Assembly: GCA_945910005.1 (NCBI GenBank)
Contig: OX246747.1
Span: 12,119,035-12,183,034, forward strand
DNA length: 64,000 nucleotides
Direction: 5' to 3'
Source: Isoperla grammatica
Taxonomy: Eukaryota > Arthropoda > Insecta > Plecoptera > Perlodidae
Shown: in pieces, positions 22,478-33,113 of the stretch
How the letters are laid out: each line of letters begins with the position of its first letter
Position numbering within the stretch: the first letter of the stretch is position 1
Notes under the pieces: generated by a model
Databases searched by the model: none
What the model was told of the DNA's origin: nothing
Seen by the model: only the letters and a program-made list of their open reading frames with translations
Program-made: the position numbers and the translations under genes

Positions 22478-23391
22478 TGTTCGGTTTAGGTGTTTGCATT
22501 TATTCAGGTTAATATATATTTAATCCACTTCCCATTATTACTCTTGATTCACCCCCCTCCCTCCCCTTCATTTACCCAGTATACGTAATAGTGTCTCGAA
22601 AGAATTGCGCATCCCTATATGCGCAGTCACGTGATACTATCAGCGTGGACTGCTTACCGTGACGACGAGGGAGGAGACACTTGCCTGTCAACTATCAACA
22701 ACAGAACATCGCATACAGATATACGTGAGTACCCATATATTTCTTGTCTCCCCTCCCTATGGGTACGGCCCCTTGTTCCCTATCCCTATAATAGTGGATT
22801 CGGCCCCAACGTAATAGGGAACACGCGTATGAAAATTTTAATCGATTTTTAAATACCTTGTCTCTCATTTAATAATTTTGTGTCTTTGAATTTTGAAAAA
22901 CGGATCAGTCTATGCCTCAAAATAATTGGTTTAGTAACGATAAATAAAAGGGCGCGAAAAACGAGCCGCCGCCATGTAGAGTGGATTTGACGTCATGGTT
23001 TTGTACTGTGTACGCTCACCGCCTCAGCGATTGGTCTGTTACGCCACGTCTACAGAACCATTGCGTCACAGCCACCTGTACGCGTTTCAGATCCCCGAGT
23101 TAAAACTTCAATAAATGCGACCACATTAAACCTATTTAAAAATTTATTTTTTACTTGTGACTTGCATTAATATACTGTTTGTATCTGATACTATTAAACT
23201 AAGTGTTTGGTTTAACAAAAAAAATCGTACGCGTGTTGCCTATTATTACTCGTTTTGTTTTTGGTTATTGGTAACTCATTATTTTGTAGCCACTGTGCAC
23301 CCCCCCCCCTTTTTTCAAGAAGAAGAAAGTTCGGCAAACCCGAACCGGCGAAAATATCAAGTAGGCATAGGACGCACCCACCTACTGTACA
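22478..23391 (+). mobile_element. 3' LTR of BEL/Pao element, carrying a MITE
   Basis: It starts TGTTCGGTTTAGGTG, and its end CCTACTGTACA matches the 5' LTR. Length without the insertion is about 488 bp against 485 bp for the 5' LTR. Differences between LTRs are few (for example TTTGTATTT against TTTGCATTT, and a T-to-A within the end), so the insertion is relatively young. Confidence 0.95.
22817..23240. mobile_element. TIR-flanked non-autonomous DNA element (MITE) in the 3' LTR
   Basis: The segment begins GGGAACACGCGTATGA and ends TCGTACGCGTGTTGCC, near-perfect inverted repeats. It is absent from the 5' LTR. TA dinucleotides flank both ends. Length 424 bp with no coding potential. TA flanks suggest a Tc1/mariner-like superfamily, but the termini are not recognised. 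Confidence 0.8.
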
Positions 23392-23716
23392 AAACGAGTC
23401 CAAAAAGCGTGGTGCACTTGACGAACCCGGTGCCAGCGAGACAGGTGCGACACGTTGTCAGGCAAAGAGTGTTCGGGACGCGCTTAGAGTGCAGTGCCAA
23501 TGAGAATGTGGCCCGGGCTAAGATAGCCTGGGCCCTCGGAGGGCTCAAACGAGGTGGCACACAAGGGACGGCTGTTAAGCACAGCTTAAATTTGAGCGAA
23601 CAAAGTGGCATACTTTTCAAAGGTATGAGGAGTATCCGAGATTAAACGATGAAGAAGGAGCCTAGCGGACTTCTCCCCGGCTTCCCAAAGACCGCCGAAG
23701 TTTGGGAGATGGGGTT
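23392..23716 (-). pseudogene. BEL/Pao integrase core, outer (host) element
   Basis: Minus frame: PNFGGLWEAGEKSARLLLHR (catalytic Glu region), then FEKYATLFAQI, a stop, AVLNSRPLC and YLSPGHILIGTAL. It runs up to the LTR edge, and the same protein continues at 16378. About 8-10 codons appear missing at the junction, which explains the lack of a target duplication. Confidence 0.88.
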
Positions 23717-23804
23717 AACAAATTTAATGATATTATTATAATTATATTAATGAATTTGGAATTTCACTTGTACAATAACGCTTATCTCGTTGTTTGTAGG
23801 CGTT

Positions 23805-23880
23805 GTAGAGCCAACGACGACGGTAGTGTTAACCCCCTCGCCGCCGCCGCTACCCGAGCCGCCAATGGCGATGACACGTA
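23805..23880 (+). CDS. Possible small proline-rich exon
   Basis: Between a TTGTTTGTAG acceptor-like site and a GTATATG donor-like site, one frame encodes VVEPTTTVVLTPSPPPLPEP. The segment is markedly more GC-rich than its surroundings. It lies 300 bp upstream of the repeated 72-bp modules and could belong to the same transcript. Support is weak. Confidence 0.25.
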
Positions 23881-24186
23881 TATGTAAACAAATTCCCAAT
23901 CAAATTTTTTTTGACAACACCATTTCTTCATAATAAATCGATATGTTAATAAAGAAAATTTATTATTTTATTTAGTAGTTAATTTAATAGAATTATTTAT
24001 TATTTAATATTTTATTTTATTTATAAATTAAATAAATTGATGATTAATTAATCAATCGTTAACTTAAAATTGTATTTCTTTTCTGAACATTCATTTCTAA
24101 GCAATTAAGGGGTATTAAACCTAAAAAATAATGTGTTTTGTTATTTTGTTTTTTATCACCATTCTTTATTCAACTTGTTGTTTCAG

Positions 24187-24258
24187 AAGAAATCAGCATT
24201 CAAGCCTGGATTGGCCTATTCAGTGATATATTGCGTCAACATTCCCGTGATGATGAAG
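24187..24258 (+). CDS. 72-bp exon-like module, copy 1
   Basis: Acceptor TGTTGTTTCAG, donor GAAG/GTAAACG. The phase that is open in all four modules reads EISIQAWIGLFSDILRQHSR plus DDE. Being 72 bp it is symmetric, so skipping or repeating it keeps frame. Peptide unrecognised. Confidence 0.5.
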
Positions 24259-24465
24259 GTAAACGAGTTACCAGCGTTATTATTAAATTGTATTCCAACG
24301 AATGAATTCACTGACGTAACCGCATTTCCAGTAGTTAATTTATTAATAGAATTATTTATCATTTAATATTTTATTTTATTTATAAATTAAATAAATTGAT
24401 GATTAATTGTGTGTATACAAGTGTGTGTATACAAGTGTATACAGTTCTTATGTAGGGTAGATCAT

Positions 24466-25770
24466 GCAAGCACTGTACAGTGTATACAGTCATTATGTAG
24501 GAGAGAGCATGCAAGCACTGTACAGTGTATACAGTCATTATGTAGGAGAGAGCATGCAAGCACTGTACAGTGTATACAGTCATTATGTAGGAGAGAGCAT
24601 GCAAGCACTGTACAGTGTATACAGTCATTATGTAGGAGAGAGCATGCAAGCACTGAACAGTGTATACAGTCATTATGTAGGAGAGAGCATGCAAGCACTG
24701 TATAGTGTATACAGTCTGTATGCAGGAGTGAGCATGCAAGCACTGTACAGTGTATACAGTCATTATGTAGGAGAGAGCATGCAAGCACTGTACAGTGTAT
24801 ACAGTCATTATGTAGGAGAGAGCATGCAAGCACTGTACAGTGTATACAGTCATTATGTAGGAGAGAGCATGCAAGCACTGCTCAGTGTATAAAGTCTTTA
24901 TGTAGGAGAGAGCATGCAAGCACTGCTCAGTGTATACAGTCCTTATGTAGGAGGGAGCATGCAAGCACTGTACAGTGTATACAGTCATTATGTAGGAGAG
25001 AGCATGCGAGCACTGTACAGTGTATACAGTCATTATGTAGGAGAGAGCATGCAAGCACTGTACAGTGTATACAGTCATTATGTAGGAGAGAGCATGCAAG
25101 CACTGTACAGTGTATACAGTCATTATGTAGGAGAGAGCATGCAAGCACTGTACAGTGTATACAGTCATTATGTAGGAGAGAGCATGCAAGCACTGTACAG
25201 TGTATACAGTCATTATGTAGGAGAGAGCATGCAAGCACTGTACAGTGTATACAGTCATAATGTAGGAGAGAGCATGCAAGCACTGAACAGTGTATACAGT
25301 CATGTAGGAGAGAGCATGCAAGCACTGTACAGTGTATACAGTCATTAGGTAGGAGGGAGCATGCAAGCACTGTACAGTGTATACAGTCATAATGTAGGAG
25401 AGAGCATGCAAGCACTGTACAGTGTATACAGTCATTATGTAGGAGAGAGCATGCAAGCATTGTACAGTGTATACAGTCATTATGTAGGAGAGAACATGCA
25501 AGCACTGTACAGTGTATACAGTCATTATGTAGGAGAGGGCATGCAAGCACTGTACAGTGTATACAGTCATTATGTAGGAGAGAGCGTTCAAGCACTGTAC
25601 AGTGTATACAGTCATTATGTAGGAGAGAACATGCAAGCACTGTACAGTGTATACAGTCATTATGTAGGAGAGGGCATGCAAGCACTGTACAGTGTATACA
25701 GTCATTATGTAGGAGAGAGCGTGCAAGCACTGTACAGTGTATACAGTCATTATGTAGGAGATACTTAAAC
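24466..25770. repeat. 45-bp minisatellite block 1, about 29 copies
   Basis: The unit is ATGCAAGCACTGTACAGTGT then ATACAGTCATTATGTAGGAG and AGAGC. Each unit contains the 12-bp palindrome CACTGTACAGTG. The unit length is divisible by three, which produces long spurious frames on both strands (such as MTVYTVQCLHALSYI repeats). Occasional units lack 3 bases or carry single changes. Confidence 0.97.
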
Positions 25771-26023
25771 ATAATTATCTTGTTTTTATACGAATTAAAA
25801 CAAGTTTGCATAGATTCGGTATTTTAGTAGCTGGAGGTGAAAGTGACCATTTTAACTGTTTAGACTTAGAGACTGCAAAACCGTTTCATGCAATCTTTAA
25901 CCAAAATTGTATTTCTTTTCTGAACATTCATTTCTAAGCAATTAAGGGGTATTAAACCTAAAAAATAATGTGTTTTGTTATTTTGTTTTTTATCACCATT
26001 CTTTATTCAACTTGTTGTTTCAG

Positions 26024-26095
26024 AGGAAATCAGCATTCAAGCCTGGATTGGCCTATTCAGTGATATATTGCGTCAACATTCCCGTGATGATGAAG
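26024..26095 (+). CDS. 72-bp exon-like module, copy 2
   Basis: It is identical to copy 1 apart from an A-to-G at the second base, with the same splice-like borders and open phase. Confidence 0.5.
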
Positions 26096-26302
26096 GTAAA
26101 CGAGTTACCAGCGTTATTATTAAATTGTATTCCAACGAATGAATTCACTGACGTAGCCGCATTTCCAGTAGTTAATTTATTAATAGAATTATTTATCATT
26201 TAATATTTTATTTTATTTATAAATTAAATAAATTGATGATTAATTGTGTGTATACAAGTGTGTGTATACAAGTGTATACAGTTCTTATGTAGGGTAGATC
26301 AT

Positions 26303-26485
26303 GCAAGCACTGTACAGTGTATACAGTCATTATGTAGGAGAGAGCATGCAAGCACTGCTCAGTGTATACAGTCATTATGTAGGAGAGAGCATGCAAGCAC
26401 TGTACAGTGTATACAGTCATTATGTAGGAGAGAGCGTGCAAGCACTGTACAGTGTATACAGTCATTATGTAGGAGATACTTAAAC
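26303..26485. repeat. 45-bp minisatellite block 2, about 4 copies
   Basis: Same unit as block 1, strongly contracted. Confidence 0.97.
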
Positions 26486-26738
26486 ATAATTATCTTGTTT
26501 TTATACGAATTAAAACAAGTTTGCATAGATTCGGTATTTTAGTAGCTGAAGGTGAAAGTGACCATTTTAACTGTTTAGACTTAGAGACTGCAAAACCGTT
26601 TCATGCAATCTTGAACCAAAATTGTATTTCTTTTCTGAACATTCATTTCTAAGCAATTAAGGGGTATTAAACCTAAAAAATAATGTGTTTTGTTATTTTG
26701 TTTTTTATCACCATTATTTATTCAACTTGTTGTTTCAG

Positions 26739-26810
26739 AAGAAATCAGCATTCAAGCCTGGATTGGCCTATTCAGTGATATATTGCGTCAACATTCCCGT
26801 GATGATGAAG
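26739..26810 (+). CDS. 72-bp exon-like module, copy 3
   Basis: Identical to copy 1, with the same acceptor and donor. Confidence 0.5.
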
Positions 26811-27017
26811 GTAAACGAGTTACCAGCGTTATTATTAAATTGTATTCCAACGAATGAATTCACTGACGTAGCCGCATTTCCAGTAGTTAATTTATTAATA
26901 GAATTATTTATCATTTAATATTTTATTTTATTTATAAATTAAATAAATTGATGATTAATTGTGTGTATACAAGTGTGTGTATACAAGTGTATACAGTTCT
27001 TATGTAGGGTAGATCAT

Positions 27018-27820
27018 GCAAGCACTGTACAGTGTATACAGTCATTATGTAGGAGAGAGCATGCAAGCACTGCTCAGTGTATACAGTCATTATGTAGGAG
27101 AGAGCATGCAAGCACTGCTCAGTGTATACAGTCATTATGTAGGAGAGAGCATGCAAGCACTGCTCAGTGTATACAGTCCTTATGTAGGAGGGAGCATGCA
27201 AGCACTGTACAGTGTATACAGTCATTATGTAGGAGAGAGCATGCGAGCACTGTACAGTGTATACAGTCATTATGTAGGAGAGAGCATGCAAGCACTGTAC
27301 AGTGTATACAGTCATTATGTAGGAGAGAGCATGCAAGCACTGTACAGTGTATACAGTCATTATGTAGGAGAGAGCATGCAAGCACTGTACAGTGTATACA
27401 GTCATTATGTAGGAGAGAGCATGCAAGCACTGTACAGTGTATACAGTCATAATGTAGGAGAGAGCATGCAAGCACTGTACAGTGTATACAGTCATGTAGG
27501 AGAGAGCATGCAAGCACTGTACAGTGTATACAGTCATTATGTAGGAGGGAGCATGCAAGCACTGTACAGTGTATACAGTCATAATGTAGGAGAGAGCGTG
27601 CAAGCACTGTACAGTGTATACAGTCATTATGTAGGAGAGAGCATGCAAGCATTCTACAGTGTATACAGTCATTATGTAGGAGAGAACATGCAAGCACTGT
27701 ACAGTGTATACAGTCATTATGTAGGAGATGGCATGCAAGCACTGTACAGTGTATACAGTCATTATGTAGGAGAGAGCGTGCAAGCACTGTACAGTGTATA
27801 CAGTCATTATGTAGGAGAGA
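27018..27820. repeat. 45-bp minisatellite block 3, about 18 copies
   Basis: Same unit. Several of its variant units (CTCAGTGTATACAGTCCTTA, GCATGCGAGCACTG, the 3-base-short unit) recur in the same order as in block 1. The blocks therefore share one ancestor, with internal gains or losses. Confidence 0.97.
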
Positions 27821-28080
27821 CTTAAACATAATTATCTTGTTTTTATACGAATTAAAACAAGTGTGCATAGATTCGGTATTTTAGTAGCTGAAGGTGAAAG
27901 TGACCATTTTAACTGTTTAGACTTAGAGACTGCAAAACCGTTTCATGCAATCTTTAACCAAAATTGTATTTCTTTTCTGAACATTCATTTCTAAGCAATT
28001 AAGGGGTATTAAACCTAAAAAATAAATTGTGTTGTTATTTTGTTTTTTATCACCATTCTTTATTTAACTTGTTGTTTCAG

Positions 28081-28152
28081 ATGAAACCATAGCTCGCACT
28101 ACGCGGGCCCCTTTCAGTTACAGAGTTCGTAAATTTTTCCGTGTTGATTCAG
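28081..28152 (+). CDS. 72-bp exon-like module, variant (copy 4)
   Basis: It has the same TGTTGTTTCAG acceptor and a GATTCAG/GTAAAAG donor, and exactly 72 bp. The only clean phase is the one open in copies 1-3: ETIARTTRAPFSYRVRKFFR plus VDS. Intron flanks are conserved while the coding interior is not alignable except at the edges, as in diversified exon arrays. Confidence 0.55.
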
Positions 28153-28239
28153 GTAAAAGAGTTACCAGCGTTATTATTATATTGACAATATTCTTTGATC
28201 CATGATTATATAAAATTCATTTTTTTGTTATATGTTACA

Positions 28240-28419
28240 ATGCCACGTTATATAATCAAGAAATATATAGATTTGCCGTTGGACAGTGATTCGGAACGAG
28301 GCGAAGACGAGGATACGGCATATGAGCAAGACACCGATGACGGGGAGGAGATAAGGAACAATGAAACGGCAAGCTTTTATGCCACCTGCACACTCCACAA
28401 GCGTCGTGAGGTTGATTGA
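28240..28419 (+). CDS. Short acidic reading frame truncated by a SINE-like repeat
   Basis: ATG in a reasonable context starts MPRYIIKKYIDLPLDSDSER followed by an acidic run (EDEDTAYEQDTDDGEEIR). The frame ends at TGA inside a SINE-like copy, so the native C-terminus is missing. The region around its start is duplicated near 46643-46785. Acidic N-termini of this type occur in some PiggyBac-like and other transposases, but no catalytic domain is seen here. Confidence 0.4.
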   Translation: MPRYIIKKYIDLPLDSDSERGEDEDTAYEQDTDDGEEIRNNETASFYATCTLHKRREVD

Positions 28420-28578
28420 TATTTGGGCTTAATGTCTCATATTTTTTCAACGAGGCTAATCGAAACAATAAATGGGTGATAATGAAGATGAAATTGGGGG
28501 CTCTTTGAAGGAAAGGGGCAAGTAGGAGGGCGCGTGAGGAAAGGGGATTGGGGTGTGGACTGCACTTCGTCTGACTTC
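28411..28578 (-). repeat. SINE-like repeat, subtype 2, 5'-truncated
   Basis: TTGATTGATATTTGGGCTTA to GGACTGCACTTCGTCTGACT. 28579-29200 has a poly-C run (28678-28691), two poly-G runs (about 29070 and 29098) and two diverged copies of a CCCTCATT...GAATAACAACG word (near 28630 and 28797), and no gene. Confidence 0.85.
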
Positions 28579-29319
28579 ACAGATACAACTTGACGTCGGC
28601 TAATATAGATTTCCTATTACCACCACACCAACCCTCATTTGTGAATAACAACGCATCCCATTCCTGGCATTGGTTCCCCCCCCCCCCCCCTTACAAAGGT
28701 TAATAAGAAAGCGATGCGATGAAATGTGTTGAACTTCATCTAATAGAACAACTACCACTTACACACTATAACAATGGAATTCGGTGAAACCCCCACCCCT
28801 CATTCATCTCATTCCTGAATAACAACGTTAATTGTACCCTGTGTTCGTTTCGTGACAACTTGCTATCCCACTGTACCATAAATGATCACAAAACTTAGTA
28901 GTCAGACGAGTGAAACATCCGTTCCGATGAGTTTTGCTGAAGACATAGAATATATTGGTGACAGCATGCAGTTAAGATTCGCGAAGGAAGTTTTGCGATA
29001 GAGGACTTGGTAAGCTACGAATGATATGGGGCCGTCCATAAATGATGTCACACTATTTGTGTGTGTGTGGGGGGGGGGGGGTTATCAACTTGTGAAGGGG
29101 GGGGGGGGGGGAGGGGTCAGTCTTTCTGTGACATCCATGCATGCACAACATATAATTCTTTTTCAGTGTTTTACATTTTTCAAATAATCCCGCAATTTCA
29201 GGCATTTCCAAAAGAGGGTTTTAGCCACTAGAATGCACCACCTGATGAGTTTAGTCATGGACGAATTACGAGTAAGTACAAGCAATCCCCCTCAGTGTAC
29301 ACGGTTAACCAGAAGCTTA

Positions 29320-30172
29320 TGAATGACGATACAGAGTTCCCATATTCTCCTCAGCACTTGAGTAGACTGTTGGTGAAATAAGGCATTTAGTTTCGCAGCC
29401 TAGACAAGAAACAAGTTATTATGGAAACTCCGCGAGTTGTGGTTTGGAGATATTAATTTCTGAAGACTATCTCAAAATTGCGTAGTGAGGGAAGAAAGAT
29501 CTACTACCTCGACGAAACGTGGTATGACTCGCACGACGTCGCCCAGCGTGGCTGGGTTGATAATAGTTGCAACTGCGTGTTGGATGCACCCGTTGCCCGC
29601 GGCAAGCGAGTTATCATCCTCCACGCTAGGTCGGATGAGAGATGGGTGAAAGACGGCCAAGAACATCAAAGACGCCTCAGCCGACCACCACGAGGACATG
29701 ATTGCGCAACTGTTGTGAATCTTGGTTCCAAAATCAGCTGCTTGAAAATATTGAACCGAAAATTCAGTTATTGTTTTAGATAATGCCAGTTACTGTTCGA
29801 GACTAGCCATTAAGATGCCCTGCCAATCCACTGTAAAGCTGATATAATATCTTTCATGGAAGCAAATCACATACCAGTGCCTCACCCTTTACCCATAAAG
29901 CTTGTTCTGTTGCACAAATTGTTGAAAAAGGAAACATTAAAAACGATACATTGTCGAAAGCATGCCTAGTGATAAGGGGCACCTTGTGCTACAGCTTCCT
30001 TCTTATCACTGCCTATTTAACCCAATCGAACAAATGTGGTCATCAGTTAAAAAATATGTTGGGAAATGTAACGTGACTCAAACTGACTCGGTGTGTGTGA
30101 TTCAACACATTAGACAATCTGCCACTAGCTGTGAACGACATTGGCCCAAGTGTGTCGCACACGTCTAGAATA
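29320..30172 (+). pseudogene. Tc1/IS630-like DDE transposase relic
   Basis: Scattered frames spell the family in order: RKIYYLDETWYDSHDVAQRG (first Asp), RGKRVIILHA, then in another frame AKNIKDASADHHEDM, VLDNASYCSRLAIK (second Asp), and finally LPSYHCLFNPIEQMWSSVK (catalytic Glu) and HWPKCVAHV. This matches an invertebrate DDE_3-type transposase group. Several frameshifts and stops (near 29650, 29720 and 29830-29930) make it inactive. The N-terminal helix-turn-helix region is probably upstream but too decayed to define. 30173-31560 shows only AT-rich sequence with no recognisable gene. Confidence 0.8.
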
Positions 30173-31569
30173 TTGAGAAGACTCATGTTAATAGGAGAAG
30201 GAGACTCAATAATTAAAAACATTGCCGAAAGTTATAATGGGCTACAAGAAGATTTAAGACCAACAGTATTGGCCTACCCTGAAAATTCGGCCGAGCCAAC
30301 TCCAAAACAAGCTAGAACAGTCAAAGACAGCTAGAGATATAGCTGCCAGCTGCCAGGTTCCCGGTTTCTACTCACTTTTTGTGTGTATTCCTTTGGGAGA
30401 TAGATTACGTACGTTGTACATACACATTATCTGATTATTTATCTGTAACTTTTACTTTTTGTTTTACAAATAGGACGTTTTTTGATAGTTAATTTCCATT
30501 TTTAAAATACATTGTTTTGACATGTGAATCACGTTAAATATGGCAATATGGTGTACGAGCGAGAGCACAGGTGTTCGGAGCAAACAGGAAGTGCCGTCTA
30601 CCAACGTTAGTACATGAAAAATCCCTAACACCCTTCATCTGTATTCTGCAAACTAAAACTAAATATAAATAACCCCTTCTTCAAATTTGAAAAAGGGGTA
30701 ATTTATAATTTGGGTATAAATTAATTTTTAAATAAATAACCCTTTCTTCAACATTCGAGTGTAATGTAGTGATTTTCGTGCTTTCCTTCTAGACTGGCAG
30801 CACTACAACGACAATGGGGCGAAGAGGGCGTAAATCTTGAAGAAAAATACTTCCACAACTGTTTTTAGTGTCCAAAATGAATAACAATATTGTAACACAC
30901 TTAAAAGATTAATCATTCATCATTTCATGATACAACTATGATTAGTAACGCAACCATAGCCCACATTCGTTGTCGGTTATGTGACTTTTGTCTATAGGCC
31001 TACATAGAAATCTGAGTTAGGTCTAGATACTTTAGTAGAAAATAAGTTACTGGCACATCTGTCCTAGATTGAATGAAAATACAGTACTATTATTATAACC
31101 ACAACGTTTCGGGAAATTATGTAGCTTTTCCCGTCTTCAGGTGAAAACAGGGACAGCTGTAGCCTATGATTTCCCAAAACGTTGCAGTTGTAATATATTA
31201 TTCTTCAATCTCAGACTCGAGAGTTGTTCCACTAATTAATTTTCTGCTGAATAACATAAACTCGCCTAATTTTAATAATCGTGTGGATACATGTTTTACA
31301 TTTATTATTATTAATATATTATTGTATTTATTTATTTATATTATTAATAAATTATTTTTGCCCGTTATTAGGAATCACAGGTAAATAGTTTGTAGTCTAC
31401 TTAGTTATTTATGCCCTGGCAACAACCAATGGGAAGCATAACACTGAACATCTGTCAAGAAAGCATATAAATAATAAATATCTCAAGTATAAATAACAGT
31501 TATAAAGCAATGTATTGTATATATATATATATATATCACAACTTATATCTTCATGTACATGCACTGAGT

Positions 31570-32097
31570 CGTGCGCCAGTCAATGGAGTACAATACAACG
31601 ACGAGGAATGTCTACGCATTCACACAATAGCCCAGGTGGTAGACGCAGCCACAACAAACCTGACGAACTGGGTCAAGGAACTACCTGAGCGCCAGCGAGC
31701 CGACCCCCAATTAGGGGTATTCATCCGCGAAATAGAGGCCTCATCGGGAGATCGGGCTAACTGCGGAGATTACATAATACATAACAACATCTTGTATCAC
31801 AAAAGCAATCACGACAGTGAATGGCGGATTATGGTTCCTATGAATGACTGCATAACGTTGGTAAACCAATTTCATGCAGCTTACGGTCACGTAGGATCAT
31901 ACAAAGTATATAAAATCATTTCCGAACACTTCTATTGGAAGAACATGCGACGCTTGATCGTAAAAGTCACACGTTCATGTGACGTTTGTCAGAAGGCTAA
32001 ATGCGCGACACGAGGGTTATCGGGAGAAATGGCGCATGTGCTTCCGATTTTCAATGTTGTAAATTTGAAGCCTTACTACTTACCACAACTAGGTTGA
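31570..32097 (+). pseudogene. LTR-retroelement pol fragment: RNase H end and integrase lacking its core
   Basis: Forward frame: HALSRAP (end of RNase H), QYNDEECLRIHTIAQVVDAA, then the integrase zinc-binding region NQFHAAYGHVGSYKVYKI and RSCDVCQKAK. Immediately after GLSGEMAHV it jumps to FNVVNLKPYYLP, an integrase C-terminal tail. The catalytic core between them (the three acidic residues) is missing with the frame preserved. 32098-32602 is untranslated and ends in a GGGGGGGA polypurine tract. Confidence 0.8.
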
Positions 32098-32602
32098 CTG
32101 CACACATGGTCGATTTTATTCCCATTCCGAGAACGTGTGTTGCTGTACGATAACCAATGTTTTATGGGGTTTTAGTTTCAGATGATTGTAGTCGATGTCT
32201 AAAAATGGTTATTACTGTATTTTATTTAATTTAAGGTAATTTAGTTAATTTTATTGTATTTAATTCAATTACATATGGTACATTTTCCATTAAACTTTTA
32301 ATTGATACTTTATACAACTATAGCACCTATGTGTATTATAGTACTTTATTTTGTTCACTCAATATTATATCTTGACATGATTGTGCTATTCACAACTTGT
32401 GTGTGTGTGTTTATAAACTAATTTTCTTGTATTTTACATCGACATGGTGTTTGTCGAAGCTTGTTTTGTATTGAGATGTTATGTTATATTATACTAAAAT
32501 GTGCGGGTTTTATTTGTAATGGTTTCAACAAGGAATTTATTCAAGTGTAATCTTATTATATTCACTGTTCTAGCAATGAAAATAAAATCTGGGGGGGATA
32601 TT

Positions 32603-32643
32603 TGTGACGTTCCACCCTACACGTCATGTGACGGTAGTTGGAG
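32603..32643 (+). mobile_element. First about 40 bp of an LTR, plus orientation
   Basis: TGTGACGTTCCACCCTACAC GTCATGTGACGGTAGTTGGA follows the polypurine tract. It is the inverted counterpart of the start of the LTR ending at 34498. It breaks off at GGAGGGGGT. Confidence 0.8.
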
Positions 32644-33050
32644 GGGGTTTAAACACCGGAGCCAATCTGAACCTAAGATTAATTGACGGTGTAAATTGGG
32701 TACAATAAGCATAGGTATTTCATGCAATATGGAATCGATAACAACAGGAAGATAAGTCTGCCTATTAACAGCGTGGCTCTTATCATCAAACGCTCCTGTC
32801 ACCATAACAGTACGAGCAGGTAGTAGTGGCAAATCGGGCTTTTGTGAGATTAAAGTGTCCCAAAAGAGTTCTGATATACAAGTAATCTCACTACCCGTAT
32901 CAATTAAAGCATCAATATCGTGAGCACAGACACTTACAGTTATTTCTGGTGTACCAACGACGTTTGCTCCGTCCACCACGACGTCCTCTGACAGAAGATC
33001 ATCACGTAACGAAGCGTGGTCGAACATCACGACCGTCTGGATTGTTCTGA
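32640..33050 (-). pseudogene. LTR-retroelement aspartic protease
   Basis: Minus frame: VSVCAHDIDALIDTGSEITC carries the DTGS active site. A flap-like region and ILGSDWLR follow, the usual protease end. The frame then runs straight into the plus-oriented LTR start, so reverse transcriptase and everything after it are missing in this orientation. Confidence 0.82.
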
Positions 33051-33113
33051 CGTCACGTGCAGGGGATGTACTCCTTGATAATGTAACTGAAGACAGCGGA
33101 GTTACCTGACCAG

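Larger units (their letters stand above)
24067..28190 (+). repeat. Segmental tandem duplication: exon-like module plus minisatellite
   Basis: The segment beginning AAATTGTATTTCTTTTCTGA recurs at about 24067, 25904, 26620 and 27960. Each copy has the same 5' sequence, TTTGTTTTTTATCACCAT, a TGTTGTTTCAG acceptor, a 72-bp open module and a GGTAAA donor. Copies 1-3 continue into a 45-bp minisatellite and a shared 3' flank (ACTTAAACATAATTATCTTG, CATAGATTCGGTATTTTAGT). Copy 4 has a different 72-bp module and no minisatellite. Flanks are nearly identical between copies, so the duplications are recent. Confidence 0.92.

Noticed and set aside
23157..23645. Forward 162-codon frame across the 3' LTR edge
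   Set aside because: It spans MITE, LTR and antisense integrase, so it is a chance frame.
24133..24366. 77-codon frame beginning MFCYFVFYHH, repeated three times
   Set aside because: It runs through the intron-like flanks. In copy 4 this phase hits a stop (ATG AAA CCA TAG), while the other phase stays open in all four modules.
24380..25750. Minus-strand 456-codon frame of MTVYTVQCLHALSYI-type repeats, and matching frames on the plus strand
   Set aside because: It exists only because the 45-bp minisatellite length is a multiple of three. Three frames across both strands are equally open, and unit indels do not preserve any one frame.
24466..27820. CRISPR-like look of regular short repeats
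   Set aside because: Units are contiguous with no unique spacers, in an animal genome, with no cas genes.
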